Source: Edaphocola aurantiacus (GTDB taxonomy: Bacteria; Bacteroidota; Bacteroidia; Chitinophagales; Chitinophagaceae). Taken from it: a stretch of DNA of 64,000 bases. The first letter of the stretch is position 1. Every line of letters starts with the position of its first letter. Below the pieces are notes generated by a model that was not told the origin of the DNA, did not search any database, and saw only the letters and a program-made list of their open reading frames with translations. The position numbers and the translations under genes are program-made. The stretch covers positions 1,035,885 to 1,099,884 of the forward strand of contig NZ_VOSI01000001.1 in the NCBI RefSeq assembly GCF_019797745.1, read 5' to 3'. This document shows positions 9,417 to 16,608 of the stretch, piece by piece.

Positions 9417-9866
9417 TTATGAAGTTTGTATTTCCTGTTGCGGCACATCAGCCGGAGGTATGTGCTGGTCATCGTTTTTATCGTAAGAACCATATTTTAC
9501 AAACATACTCAGGTACACCACACGGGAGTATCGCATAATCCAGGGCTGTAGTAATAATACGATGACAACATCGACTCCTATAAACCAGAACAGGCTGTTA
9601 TCTCTGAAATCGATACCAATAAAGATCAGGAACCATACCAGGTTAAAAACGGTAAGGGCGATAGACAAGCCATAACTCACATAACCCGTTCCATAATAAA
9701 AGCCAGGCTCAATTTCCATCTTTTGCCCACATTCAGCGCAGCGCTCCGGCATATCCAACATCTTTTTAAAAGGAAAAACAGATTTATTGGAAAACATTTT
9801 TCCTTTTCTGCAATTAGGGCATTTCATACCCGCAACTGCAGCCAGAAGAGAAGGTTCTTTAGCCAT
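9417..9866 (-). CDS. DUF983 membrane protein with two CxxC pairs
   Basis: A 149-residue protein of the DUF983 family. The N-terminal part has two zinc-ribbon-like pairs, MKCPNCRKGKMF and ERCAECGQK, followed by the family segment EPGFYYGTGYVSY and two to three hydrophobic helices (IALTVFNLVWFLIFIGI, LFWFIGVDVVIVLLL). A cytoplasmic metal-binding head on a membrane anchor is likely; the role is unknown. The frame extends upstream to 9962, but a TAACTTTG box at 9890-9897 supports the start at MAKEPSLL. Its promoter abuts that of the divergent fRMsr gene. Confidence 0.8.
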   Translation of the reverse strand: MAKEPSLLAAVAGMKCPNCRKGKMFSNKSVFPFKKMLDMPERCAECGQKMEIEPGFYYGTGYVSYGLSIALTVFNLVWFLIFIGIDFRDNSLFWFIGVDVVIVLLLQPWIMRYSRVVYLSMFVKYGSYDKNDDQHIPPADVPQQEIQTS

Positions 9867-9881
9867 TGCACTGAAATTGTT

Positions 9882-9889
9882 TAGATTTG
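9882..9889 (+). promoter_or_regulatory. -7 box for the free-methionine sulfoxide reductase gene
   Basis: Exact TAGATTTG on the plus strand, 28 bases before the TTG start at 9918. It directly abuts the minus-strand box of the DUF983 gene. Confidence 0.55.
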
Positions 9890-9897
9890 CAAAGTTA
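9890..9897 (-). promoter_or_regulatory. -7 box for the DUF983 gene
   Basis: Exact TAACTTTG on the minus strand, 23 bases before the start at 9866. Confidence 0.55.
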
Positions 9898-9917
9898 GAC
9901 AATTTTAAAAGAACACA

Positions 9918-10394
9918 TTGGCAGAAGATTTTATACCCTTTGAGGGCACGAAGACAGAACAATATGAATATGTGCTGGCACAGATTGAGGCCTTATGTAT
10001 GGCGGAAAGCAATGCAATCGCCAATATGGCGAATATCTGTGCGGTATTGCGCGAACAGTTCCCCTGGTTCTGGATCGGGTTTTACCTGGTCGATACCGCA
10101 GCTAACAACCTGGTACTGGGACCCTTCCAGGGGCCGCTGGCCTGTACCCGTATCCCTTTCGGTAAGGGCGTTTGCGGTACTGCCTGGAAGCGGAACGAAA
10201 CAGTTGTGGTACCGGATGTAACCCAGTTTGAGGGACATATAGCTTGCAGCAGCCTGTCTCAGTCAGAGATTGTAGTGCCTTTGCGTCGCAATGGAGCGGT
10301 GTGGGCGATACTGGATATCGACAGTGAGCACCTCAATACTTTTGACGAAACCGACACCCAATACCTCGGCCGTATCGCTGATATGATTATCTGA
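9918..10394 (+). CDS. Free methionine-(R)-sulfoxide reductase (GAF domain)
   Basis: A 158-residue single GAF-domain protein of the fRMsr family, which reduces free L-methionine-(R)-sulfoxide in the cytoplasm, usually with thioredoxin. The family core is plain: FWIGFYLVD, LGPFQGPLACTRIPFGKGVCGTAW, and HIACSSLSQSEIVVPL. The three cysteines of the redox mechanism are present (in LACTRI, GVCGT and IACSS). The start is a TTG codon: no in-frame ATG occurs until residue 28, which would remove the first helix. It is divergent from DUF983 and converges on holB with a 3-base gap and no visible terminator. Confidence 0.9.
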   Translation: MAEDFIPFEGTKTEQYEYVLAQIEALCMAESNAIANMANICAVLREQFPWFWIGFYLVDTAANNLVLGPFQGPLACTRIPFGKGVCGTAWKRNETVVVPDVTQFEGHIACSSLSQSEIVVPLRRNGAVWAILDIDSEHLNTFDETDTQYLGRIADMII

Positions 10395-10397
10395 TTT

Positions 10398-11540
10398 TTA
10401 CAGTGCTTTTAATGTTGTGCCTTTCAGTGTGTATTGTAAGGATACTGAAAGGTGCAGCAATACAATTTTTGCATTGGCGTTGCGCTCTATATGGTAGATG
10501 GCTTTGCTGATCGACTCATCCATACTGCTGATCGTATCTGCACTGAAATTACGGGTAGAGAGCCTTCTCACAAACTGCAGCTCATCTTCCGGTAAAGGTG
10601 GCTGATAGCCGGGAATGAGTTGTATACGGAAAGCATGTGCCAGCAATTGCTGTGCAAACAAAAGAAAGTTTTTCTGCTGTACCTTACTGGTCTTATCCAT
10701 CAGCTCTACCCATTTACCGATCAACAACCCGTTAAAGGTAAAGACCCCGTTGAACCATTGCTTTAATAATTCAAGCAAATCCTTTTCACTTTGTTGCAAT
10801 ACACCCAATCCCTGTGCGACATTACCCTCAGCAATCTGTGCTGCCTGGGCTGCATCCCGCTCCGAGATACTGTAATGCTGCATGAGTATGGATTGTACCG
10901 CTTCAGCCCCTAAGGGTTGTAACCGCACCAGTTGCGTACGGGACAAAATAGTATCCAGTACACCGTCTGTACTTTCGGCCACCAGCAGGAACACCGTATT
11001 TGGTGGCGGCTCTTCGATCAGTTTCAATAATATATTACCTTCCTTACCCAGGTACTCCGGACGCCAGATTACCTGTATCTTATAGGCACCCTCAGATGCT
11101 TTCAGACTAAGGGTTTCGATCATCTGACGACATTCCTCTGCTGATATGTTACCCTTCTGGTTGCTCGTGGCACCCACAAACTGTAACCAGTCAAATACAC
11201 TACCGTAGGGGTTTTCATGAACGAACTTCCTAAACTCAGAAATATTATTTTTACTCATTGCTTTCTCTCCGGCCTTCATGGGAACGGAGGGGAATGTAAG
11301 GTGCAGATCGGGATGTACCAGGTTCTCTGTCTTCAGACAAGCCGGACAAACGCTGCATGCGGTACCGTCTGCAGCTTTCTCTTCGCACAAAAGATAACGG
11401 GCCAGGGCCAGGGCCAGGGCCAGACCGCCTGTACCCTCTTTTCCAAGAATCATGATCGCATGGGGCAGGTGCTCTGATTGGTAGTAATTGAGCAGTCCTT
11501 GCTTAGCTTTATCTTGTCCGTATATGGCATTCCATTGCAT
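10398..11540 (-). CDS. holB: DNA polymerase III delta' subunit-like clamp-loader ATPase
   Basis: A 380-residue clamp-loader AAA+ protein. It starts with WNAIYGQDKAKQGLLNYY and HAIMILGKEGTGG, a P-loop variant (GKEGTGG) without the usual GKT, as in many delta' proteins. It has a zinc-binding Cys cluster (CSVCPACLKT) and the sensor region KLIEEPPPNTVFLLV. The SRT motif is conserved (DTILSRTQLVRL). It takes part in loading the sliding clamp. The stretch ALALALA is encoded by a 6-base tandem repeat at 11399-11423. The ATG follows a TATATTTG box by only 4 bases. Confidence 0.85.
   Translation of the reverse strand: MQWNAIYGQDKAKQGLLNYYQSEHLPHAIMILGKEGTGGLALALALARYLLCEEKAADGTACSVCPACLKTENLVHPDLHLTFPSVPMKAGEKAMSKNNISEFRKFVHENPYGSVFDWLQFVGATSNQKGNISAEECRQMIETLSLKASEGAYKIQVIWRPEYLGKEGNILLKLIEEPPPNTVFLLVAESTDGVLDTILSRTQLVRLQPLGAEAVQSILMQHYSISERDAAQAAQIAEGNVAQGLGVLQQSEKDLLELLKQWFNGVFTFNGLLIGKWVELMDKTSKVQQKNFLLFAQQLLAHAFRIQLIPGYQPPLPEDELQFVRRLSTRNFSADTISSMDESISKAIYHIERNANAKIVLLHLSVSLQYTLKGTTLKAL
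11399..11423. repeat. Hexanucleotide tandem repeat inside holB
   Basis: About four copies of GCCAGG in a row, 25 bases in all, encoding alternating Leu and Ala just after the P-loop region of the delta' protein. A change of one unit would keep the frame. Confidence 0.8.
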
Positions 11541-11544
11541 AATG

Positions 11545-11552
11545 CAAATATA
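11545..11552 (-). promoter_or_regulatory. -7 box directly before holB (leaderless candidate)
   Basis: Exact TATATTTG on the minus strand, with 4 bases (CATT) between the box and the ATG at 11540. Confidence 0.55.
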
Positions 11553-11659
11553 TAGGGACTATTTTAAAAGGAGATCAATTCCTTTTCTTTTACAATCGGC
11601 CGAAATGCACTATTTTTGCTGCTTTCCGATAAAATACCGGAAAGGGCATAAAATTTATT

Positions 11660-11689
11660 TTGATATTATAAAAAATGCCTTTACCTTTG
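11660..11689 (+). promoter_or_regulatory. Promoter of the rpmH-rnpA-yidD operon
   Basis: TTG (11660-11662), 19-base spacer, exact TACCTTTG (11682-11689): a full match to the Bacteroidota promoter. The predicted leader to rpmH is about 62 bases. Confidence 0.8.
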
Positions 11690-11756
11690 CAGTCCCTTAA
11701 AAGGCACCTGCCTAAGGCTGTAACTATTTGTAAAAAATTAAAGTAAAAATTATAAT

Positions 11757-11912
11757 ATGAAACGTACTTTCCAACCGTCTCGTCGTCGCCGTAAGAATGT
11801 GCATGGTTTCCGTAAACGCATGGAGACTGCAAATGGCCGTAAAGTATTAGCATCACGTCGTAAAAAAGGACGTAAAAAATTAACTGTTTCTGACGAAAGA
11901 CGTTTAAAATAA
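11757..11912 (+). CDS. rpmH: 50S ribosomal protein bL34
   Basis: A 51-codon gene starting [18 protein letters not shown] and ending SDERRLK. It is highly basic and of the usual length for bL34, with the invariant KRT(F/Y)QPS start and the [14 protein letters not shown] segment. It is a component of the large ribosomal subunit and leads the conserved rpmH-rnpA-yidD cluster, from a strong promoter about 70 bases upstream. No Shine-Dalgarno sequence is present before the ATG. Confidence 0.97.
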   Translation: MKRTFQPSRRRRKNVHGFRKRMETANGRKVLASRRKKGRKKLTVSDERRLK

Positions 11913-11932
11913 GATCAGTTCTCATTTTGTTG

Positions 11933-12352
11933 ATGGAAAGCTCTAATATTCAGCGCTTTACATTACCTTCAACGGAACGGTTAAAATTACGTAAACAGAT
12001 TGAAACGCTTTTCCAGACCGGAGAAGCGTTTTCCGTTTATCCATTAAGGGTAATTTATTGCATCACTCCCCGGGAAACGGCTTCCACTCCGTCTCTCGCG
12101 GGCTTTAGTGTGCCCAAAAAGAAGATGAAACTGGCTGTACAGCGCAACCGGATCAAGCGATTGATACGGGAATCCTGGAGGGTGCAGAAACATGATCTGG
12201 CTCCGGCATTACTGCCCGATCAACAGATCCATCTTTTCTTTATCTTTACAGGTAAGGACATGCCTGTGCACGCAGATATTTATAAAAGTGTACAAAAGGC
12301 AATCGCCACACTTCGTAAAAAATGCGTTCAAACAAATGAGCATACCAGCTAA
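11933..12352 (+). CDS. rnpA: Ribonuclease P protein component
   Basis: A 139-residue basic protein that binds the RNase P RNA and helps cleave tRNA 5' leaders. The signature is visible as [18 protein letters not shown] (family R-N-R-x-K-R-x-x-R-E); an upstream segment, [20 protein letters not shown], is typical. The frame could begin six bases earlier at TTG 11927; I use the ATG at 11933. It lies 20 bases after rpmH, and its last 17 bases overlap yidD. Confidence 0.93.
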   Translation: MESSNIQRFTLPSTERLKLRKQIETLFQTGEAFSVYPLRVIYCITPRETASTPSLAGFSVPKKKMKLAVQRNRIKRLIRESWRVQKHDLAPALLPDQQIHLFFIFTGKDMPVHADIYKSVQKAIATLRKKCVQTNEHTS

Positions 12353-12554
12353 AATTGTACTGGGCATTATAAAAATGTACCAGAAACTACTCTCTCCCTG
12401 GCTTGGAGCTAATTGCCGCTATACCCCCACCTGTTCTCAATACGGGCTGGAGGCGGTTAAAAAATATGGCGCACTTAAAGGTGGCTGGATGGCCCTGAAA
12501 CGAATAGGCCGCTGCCATCCCTGGGGCGGACATGGCTACGATCCTGTGCCATAA
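12336..12554 (+). CDS. yidD: Membrane protein insertion efficiency factor YidD
   Basis: A 72-residue protein with the full family signature: [26 protein letters not shown], then [24 protein letters not shown], including the three conserved cysteines. By family knowledge it aids insertion of membrane proteins with YidC/Sec at the inner membrane. It overlaps rnpA by 17 bases in another frame, suggesting translational coupling. The frame is open further upstream inside rnpA, but the ATG at 12336 gives the usual length. Confidence 0.93.
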   Translation: MSIPAKIVLGIIKMYQKLLSPWLGANCRYTPTCSQYGLEAVKKYGALKGGWMALKRIGRCHPWGGHGYDPVP

Positions 12555-12597
12555 CCTTCTACTAATTTCCTGCCTTAATTTATTATTCCTTAAACAA

Positions 12598-12625
12598 TTG
12601 GGTTATAGAAAACATCCTACATTTG
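12598..12625 (+). promoter_or_regulatory. Promoter of the TauE/SafE gene (leaderless candidate)
   Basis: TTG (12598-12600), 17-base spacer, exact TACATTTG (12618-12625), then 5 bases to the ATG at 12631. In this promoter class transcription starts a few bases after the box, so the mRNA would begin at or next to the start codon. Confidence 0.7.
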
Positions 12626-12630
12626 CAGGG

Positions 12631-13488
12631 ATGAATGAAATTTCCTTTTCCCTGATCCTGTTGTTCGGTGCGATCTTCGCCGGCTTCATCGGGGCACTGA
12701 CCGGCCTTGGTGGCGGTATTGTGATTGTTCCATTACTTACTTTAGGACTCGGTGTTCCAATGAAATATGCGGTAGCTGCTTCGCTGATCTCTGTGATCGG
12801 CACCTCCAGCGGCGCTGCCTCTGCTTATGTAAAAGAGGGCATTACCAATATGCGTATCGGTATGTTTCTGGAGATTGCGACCACACTGGGTGCGATCCTG
12901 GGTGCGGTACTGGTGATCCTGGTAGACCTGCCGGTGGATATTATCGGTATTATATTTGGTGCGGTGCTGATCGTTACTGCAGTCTTAAGCGCACAGAAAA
13001 AACCAGATCATCGGGAACCTTTCGTTCCGGGCTCTTATGCTGACAAACTGCAGCTATATGGCACCTTCCCTCATAACGGTAAGGAAGAATCCTATAGTTC
13101 CAGAAATGTTTTCGGGGGGTTCTCCATCATGGCCCTGGCCGGATTTTTATCGGGTCTGCTGGGTGTAGGCGGTGGTGTATTTAAAGTGCTGGCTATGGAT
13201 AATATCATGCGCCTGCCCTTCAAGGTATCTACTACTACCAGCAATTTTATGATCGGGGTGACTGCCGCGGCGAGCAGCATTATTTATTTTGCTGGAGGAT
13301 ATGTGGTACCCAGTATTGCGGCACCGGTTGTGATAGGGGTGATCCTGGGATCACTGATCGGATCCAAAGTACTGATTCATATTAATGTGCAGCTGCTCAA
13401 ACGCATATTTGCTATTGTCGTAGGCATACTGGCTGTATATATGATATACAATGGTTATGCAGGCAACTTCAGTCACCGTTCTCATTAA
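12631..13488 (+). CDS. TauE/SafE-family anion exporter
   Basis: A 285-residue inner-membrane protein of the TauE/SafE (DUF81) family, thought to export sulfite, sulfoacetate or related anions. It has about eight hydrophobic segments and the duplicated family motif GALTGLGGGIVIVPLL (N-half) and LSGLLGVGGGVFKVL (C-half). The frame is open back to 12532, within 23 bases of the yidD stop, but a promoter ending at 12625 argues for the Met of MNEISFSLIL. Its partner is the DUF1634 protein 9 bases downstream. The transported anion cannot be read from sequence. Confidence 0.85.
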   Translation: MNEISFSLILLFGAIFAGFIGALTGLGGGIVIVPLLTLGLGVPMKYAVAASLISVIGTSSGAASAYVKEGITNMRIGMFLEIATTLGAILGAVLVILVDLPVDIIGIIFGAVLIVTAVLSAQKKPDHREPFVPGSYADKLQLYGTFPHNGKEESYSSRNVFGGFSIMALAGFLSGLLGVGGGVFKVLAMDNIMRLPFKVSTTTSNFMIGVTAAASSIIYFAGGYVVPSIAAPVVIGVILGSLIGSKVLIHINVQLLKRIFAIVVGILAVYMIYNGYAGNFSHRSH

Positions 13489-13497
13489 AGAAATCTT

Positions 13498-13875
13498 ATG
13501 TCTCAGAATACAAAAAAAGATATTCAACAACTGGTTGGCAACACTTTACGCATTGGCGTATGGCTGTCATTCGGTATTACTGTAGTGGGATTGCTGATCT
13601 TCCTGGCAGGCAATAGTGGTGCACAATTTGAACCGGGAACGTTACCTGCAACACCGGAAAACTTTTCATTTTCGGCATTGAAAAACGGGCTGTTCAGTGG
13701 AGATGCCCTGAGTATAATCGCATTGGGAGTGCTCATTCTACTGATCACCCCCGTATTGCGTGTAGTATTTGCCTTGTATGGTTACTGGCTGGAGCGCAAT
13801 AAACTGTACATGCTTATTTCTATAATTGTATTAGGCATTATCGCCAGCAGTTTATTTATTGGTGCTACGCATTAA
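13498..13875 (+). CDS. DUF1634 membrane protein
   Basis: A 125-residue protein with three hydrophobic segments (GVWLSFGITVVGLLIFLAG, ALSIIALGVLILLITP, LYMLISIIVLGIIASSLFIG) matching the DUF1634 pattern, including the TPVLRV segment after the second helix. DUF1634 genes commonly follow TauE/SafE genes, as here, so it is probably an accessory subunit of the exporter. The 3' end overlaps the convergent ribE by 11 bases, with no terminator between them. Confidence 0.8.
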   Translation: MSQNTKKDIQQLVGNTLRIGVWLSFGITVVGLLIFLAGNSGAQFEPGTLPATPENFSFSALKNGLFSGDALSIIALGVLILLITPVLRVVFALYGYWLERNKLYMLISIIVLGIIASSLFIGATH

Positions 13876-14467
13876 ACGCGCCCTCAATATGTGTTTTTCT
13901 TAAGAAGTATTTTCCCAGAATATCAAATTCCAGGTTCACACGGTCGCCGGGCTGCAGGTACTGAAATCCTGTATGCTCATATGTGTATGGGATAATGGCT
14001 ACCTGAAACCCTGAATCGGTAACACTAAATGAGGTGAGGCTTACTCCATTGATACAGATTGACCCTTTTTCAATCATCAGGGCTGCAAAAGTTGCAGGAA
14101 ACTCAAAGGTGAAGATATGACTACCCTCTCCATCTTCTTTGGCAGTACACACACCCGTAGCATCTACATGCCCCTGTACGAAATGGCCATCCAGTCTGTC
14201 ACCCAGGCGAAGGGCCAGTTCCAGGTTTACTTTACGTCCTGCTACCCAGTCTTTAAGATTTGTCTTCTGTAAGGTTTCATCAATTGCAGTAACCACATAA
14301 CGGTCACCATCAATCGACACTACAGTCAGGCATACACCATCATGCGCTACGGACTGATCTATAGCCAGCTGGCTGGTTAATGCTGATTGTACGGTAATAT
14401 GTATATTGGTTCCTTCGGGCTGAATGGAAATAATTTCGCCCTGGTCTTTAATAATGCCGGTAAACAT
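13865..14467 (-). CDS. ribE: Riboflavin synthase
   Basis: A 200-residue riboflavin synthase (alpha subunit). It converts two molecules of 6,7-dimethyl-8-ribityllumazine to riboflavin and the pyrimidinedione in the cytoplasm. It starts MFTGIIKDQGEI and has the two lumazine-binding halves: the first with SVAHDGVCLTVVSID and the second with GSICINGVSLTSFSV, plus the GHFVQGHVDATG link. Length is typical. No other rib gene is adjacent. It overlaps the convergent DUF1634 gene by 11 bases at the 3' end. Confidence 0.95.
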   Translation of the reverse strand: MFTGIIKDQGEIISIQPEGTNIHITVQSALTSQLAIDQSVAHDGVCLTVVSIDGDRYVVTAIDETLQKTNLKDWVAGRKVNLELALRLGDRLDGHFVQGHVDATGVCTAKEDGEGSHIFTFEFPATFAALMIEKGSICINGVSLTSFSVTDSGFQVAIIPYTYEHTGFQYLQPGDRVNLEFDILGKYFLRKTHIEGAFNA

Positions 14468-14481
14468 ATGATCTGATAAAA

Positions 14482-15066
14482 TTATTGTTTGACAGCCTTG
14501 CCTTTGTGGTAAAATACGCCGGCAGGCTTGTTTTCTGTAAGCAAAATATTCATTGAGGCGATCAGGGTATCGCTGGTACGTCTAAAGTATCCGCTTACGG
14601 TATCGGTACTGTTGCAGGAAATCTGACCTCCGTACACATTCGGAATCAGTGTATCGGTCACAGCCAATGCATATTTATTTGCAGTTACCTTCAGCAAAGT
14701 ACTGTTATCGCAAAAGCCTGATACTGTAAGCCGCATACGAAAAGTATCTGTAGTAAGACTTGCAGGGGAGAACACCAGGTTGCGCACCTGTCGCTGCTGG
14801 AAGGCCATGTCCTTGTCAAATATAGAGTCTACCCACTCCCATGTGCCTTCAAAATACTCCGTTGCGTACTCGCAGACGGTACTGTCGGGTATGCCCGGAA
14901 AGCCACGGTTATAATTGGCCGCTATTGGATCATTACAGTAATGATTGGGAAGATCTACATCCGGCTTCACCGGATCGGTATATTTCTCGCAGGCCATAAG
15001 CCATATGGCCGAAGCCCCGGCTATACCAAGCAACACTGTCTGTAATTTTATTATCCCTGCTTTCAT
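14482..15066 (-). CDS. Lipoprotein of unknown function
   Basis: A 194-residue protein with a lipoprotein signal peptide (hydrophobic residues 6-24, lipobox LMAC). Just after it is a segment of the form C-x-D-P-x-A-x-N-Y-N ... D-S-x-V-C-x-Y (CNDPIAANYN, DSTVCEY), a small disulphide-bounded motif common in exported Bacteroidota proteins. The rest is a probable beta-rich lipocalin-like body (EGTWEWVDS start, SGYFRRTSDT, ASMNILLTE), but the fold is a guess. It ends 14 bases upstream of ribE on the same strand, so the two may be co-transcribed. A weak box TACCTTTA lies upstream of the start. Confidence 0.7.
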   Translation of the reverse strand: MKAGIIKLQTVLLGIAGASAIWLMACEKYTDPVKPDVDLPNHYCNDPIAANYNRGFPGIPDSTVCEYATEYFEGTWEWVDSIFDKDMAFQQRQVRNLVFSPASLTTDTFRMRLTVSGFCDNSTLLKVTANKYALAVTDTLIPNVYGGQISCNSTDTVSGYFRRTSDTLIASMNILLTENKPAGVFYHKGKAVKQ

Positions 15067-15169
15067 GGTTTATATGCGGTTAAAGGTACATATTATCTGG
15101 GAAACCCCGTTCTCTCCTATTGGAAAACGCAATAGACCTATGCTTTATTTTTATAAAAGGTTATAAATC

Positions 15170-15203
15170 AAAAAAGACCGAACCGCCTGGTCCAGTCTTT
15201 TTT
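15170..15203 (-). terminator. Terminator of the ArsR-type regulator gene
   Basis: The arms AAAAAAGAC (15170-15178) and GTCTTTTTT (15195-15203) pair perfectly, with a further GACC/GGTC pairing possible in the loop, giving a T-run on the minus strand. Confidence 0.6.
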
Positions 15204-15222
15204 ACATCAATAAAAACAATTT

Positions 15223-15582
15223 TTATCTCTTTTCGTCAGTTGCTACTAAATCCTGTACAAACTTTGCAACTGCTGCAATACGGTTAGGATTCAATACATA
15301 ATGAATGAATTTCCCGTCACGTTCTGTCATTACAACATTTGCTCTGCGCAAAATCGCTAAATGTTGAGAAGCTACAGACTGCTCCAAACGCAGCTTAACA
15401 TATATGTCTGTAACATTCATACGCTTATGCTCCTCCAATAACTTGATGATCTGTTGACGCAGTTTGTGATTGATTGCTCTCAAAGTCATTGCGGCGCTCT
15501 TCACGGCAATATAGTCCAACTTTGTCTGTTCTTCAGCGATTTCTTCTTTACGATTTACCGTTGGGGCAAGTAATTGTTCCAT
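15223..15582 (-). CDS. ArsR-type winged-helix regulator
   Basis: A 119-residue DNA-binding protein. The central part reads LRAINHKLRQQIIKLLEEH, then VTDIYVKLRLEQSVASQHLAILRRANVV, the ArsR-type recognition helix S-x-x-S-Q-H-L, and a wing TERDGKFIHYVL. No metal-binding CxC pair is present in the alpha-3 region, so it is not a typical metal sensor; the signal is unknown. The N-terminal ~35 residues are an extra charged segment. It is monocistronic, bounded by its own terminator and a ~270-base AT-rich leader. Confidence 0.8.
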   Translation of the reverse strand: MEQLLAPTVNRKEEIAEEQTKLDYIAVKSAAMTLRAINHKLRQQIIKLLEEHKRMNVTDIYVKLRLEQSVASQHLAILRRANVVMTERDGKFIHYVLNPNRIAAVAKFVQDLVATDEKR

Positions 15583-15851
15583 GTTGTATATTTAATTTAA
15601 TTGAAGTCAATGTGCACTAATAGGTAGTGTTTTCTCTTTCACTTGCTGAAGTGTAGTTTTTTAAAATTGCTTGCAAATATATATCAATTAAATTAAAAAT
15701 TAATATAAAATATTTGCTAAAATTTATGTAAAGAAAAGCACAAAAACATAGTATTACAATATCTAAAATTACTAAAAGACTGAAACAAAATAAGTTAAGT
15801 ATTTACAAATATTACTCTTTGAACCAAACCAGCTCCTAAAGTGGTCAAAAA
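15583..15851. other. AT-rich intergenic region
   Basis: About 270 bases without a credible ORF between the ArsR-type gene and the Nudix gene, both on the minus strand. An imperfect dyad CACTA-ATAGG-TAGTG is near 15616-15630, before the regulator's start, and could be an autoregulatory operator, but it is too short to be sure. No hairpin with a T-run was seen. Confidence 0.4.
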
Positions 15852-16496
15852 TTAGTCAAAAATTTCTTTTAATATGACCTCAAGTTCCGACAAAATCATC
15901 GCGGTTGCTCCCCAGACAATTGTCTCTTCCGGCAACATATATACCGGTGCTTTCCAGAATAGCTGAGGATTGGTGTTGGAATACACCTTTGCCTCCGATT
16001 GCGCGTCAAAGATTTCGGAAAGTGCCGGTTCCAGTATCCTGGCTACTTCAAATGCAGAACCTTCCAGCTCCGGCCGGCCTGTTGCAATAGCCACTACAGG
16101 ATGTACTTCAAAATTGCTGACTCTTATATATAACGGAGACAGGCGCCCGATTATTTCAACCGCTGCACTGTCCAGGCTTACTTCCTCACGGGCCTCGCGC
16201 AGTGCAGTATCGTATATACTATTGTCAAATGTTTCCTTTTTACCTCCCGGTAGCGCAATCTGCCCGCTATGTGCTCCTCCGTCATTAGTGCGCTCGATCA
16301 GTACCAGGTGTACCTGCCCGTTCTCCGGATACAACAGGATCAGCACCCCGCTCTGGCGGGCATCTGCTGCTGCTTCAACAGGATCTCCCTTACGGGATTC
16401 GGGCAGCATTCTTTGTTGTGCAGTAAAGCCGGGAAGGCTTATCGAAAGGCGTTCTCTGAGTCGGTGAACAAAATCGTTCCAGGTTGAAAAAGTCAT
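15852..16496 (-). CDS. Nudix hydrolase, probable coenzyme A pyrophosphatase
   Basis: A 214-residue Nudix protein. The segment HLVLIERTNDGGAHSGQIAL leads into PGG, and the Nudix box continues with the glutamates of REAREEVSL. The H-S-G-Q-I-x-x-P-G-G run matches the CoA-pyrophosphatase subgroup (NudL-like), which cleaves CoA to 4'-phosphopantetheine and 3',5'-ADP. Another substrate cannot be excluded. An ATG just 5 bases after a TATATTTG box makes this a leaderless candidate. Confidence 0.8.
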   Translation of the reverse strand: MTFSTWNDFVHRLRERLSISLPGFTAQQRMLPESRKGDPVEAAADARQSGVLILLYPENGQVHLVLIERTNDGGAHSGQIALPGGKKETFDNSIYDTALREAREEVSLDSAAVEIIGRLSPLYIRVSNFEVHPVVAIATGRPELEGSAFEVARILEPALSEIFDAQSEAKVYSNTNPQLFWKAPVYMLPEETIVWGATAMILSELEVILKEIFD

Positions 16497-16501
16497 TGCT
16501 G

Positions 16502-16509
16502 CAAATATA
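16502..16509 (-). promoter_or_regulatory. -7 box directly before the Nudix gene (leaderless candidate)
   Basis: Exact TATATTTG on the minus strand, with five bases (CAGCA) before the ATG at 16496. No TTG at 17-20 bases upstream. Confidence 0.5.
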
Positions 16510-16552
16510 AAAATTAGTCAAAATATATACCGGTAATTCCGGCAATTTAACG

Positions 16553-16582
16553 TTGCCCTTACTAAATAATGGATTACTTTTG
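16553..16582 (+). promoter_or_regulatory. Promoter of the azurin-like gene
   Basis: TTG (16553-16555), 19-base spacer, exact TACTTTTG (16575-16582), 26 bases before the ATG. Confidence 0.75.
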
Positions 16583-16608
16583 CCTGATTAACAATTCACG
16601 TTTTTGAC

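Noticed and set aside
11690..11756. Ribosomal-protein autoregulatory structure in the rpmH leader
   Set aside because: The leader is about 60 bases and has only a weak imperfect pairing; nothing beyond a plain leader can be supported.
15616..15630. Operator of the ArsR-type regulator
   Set aside because: The dyad has only four paired bases per arm and its position relative to the promoter is unknown, so it was not called as a site.
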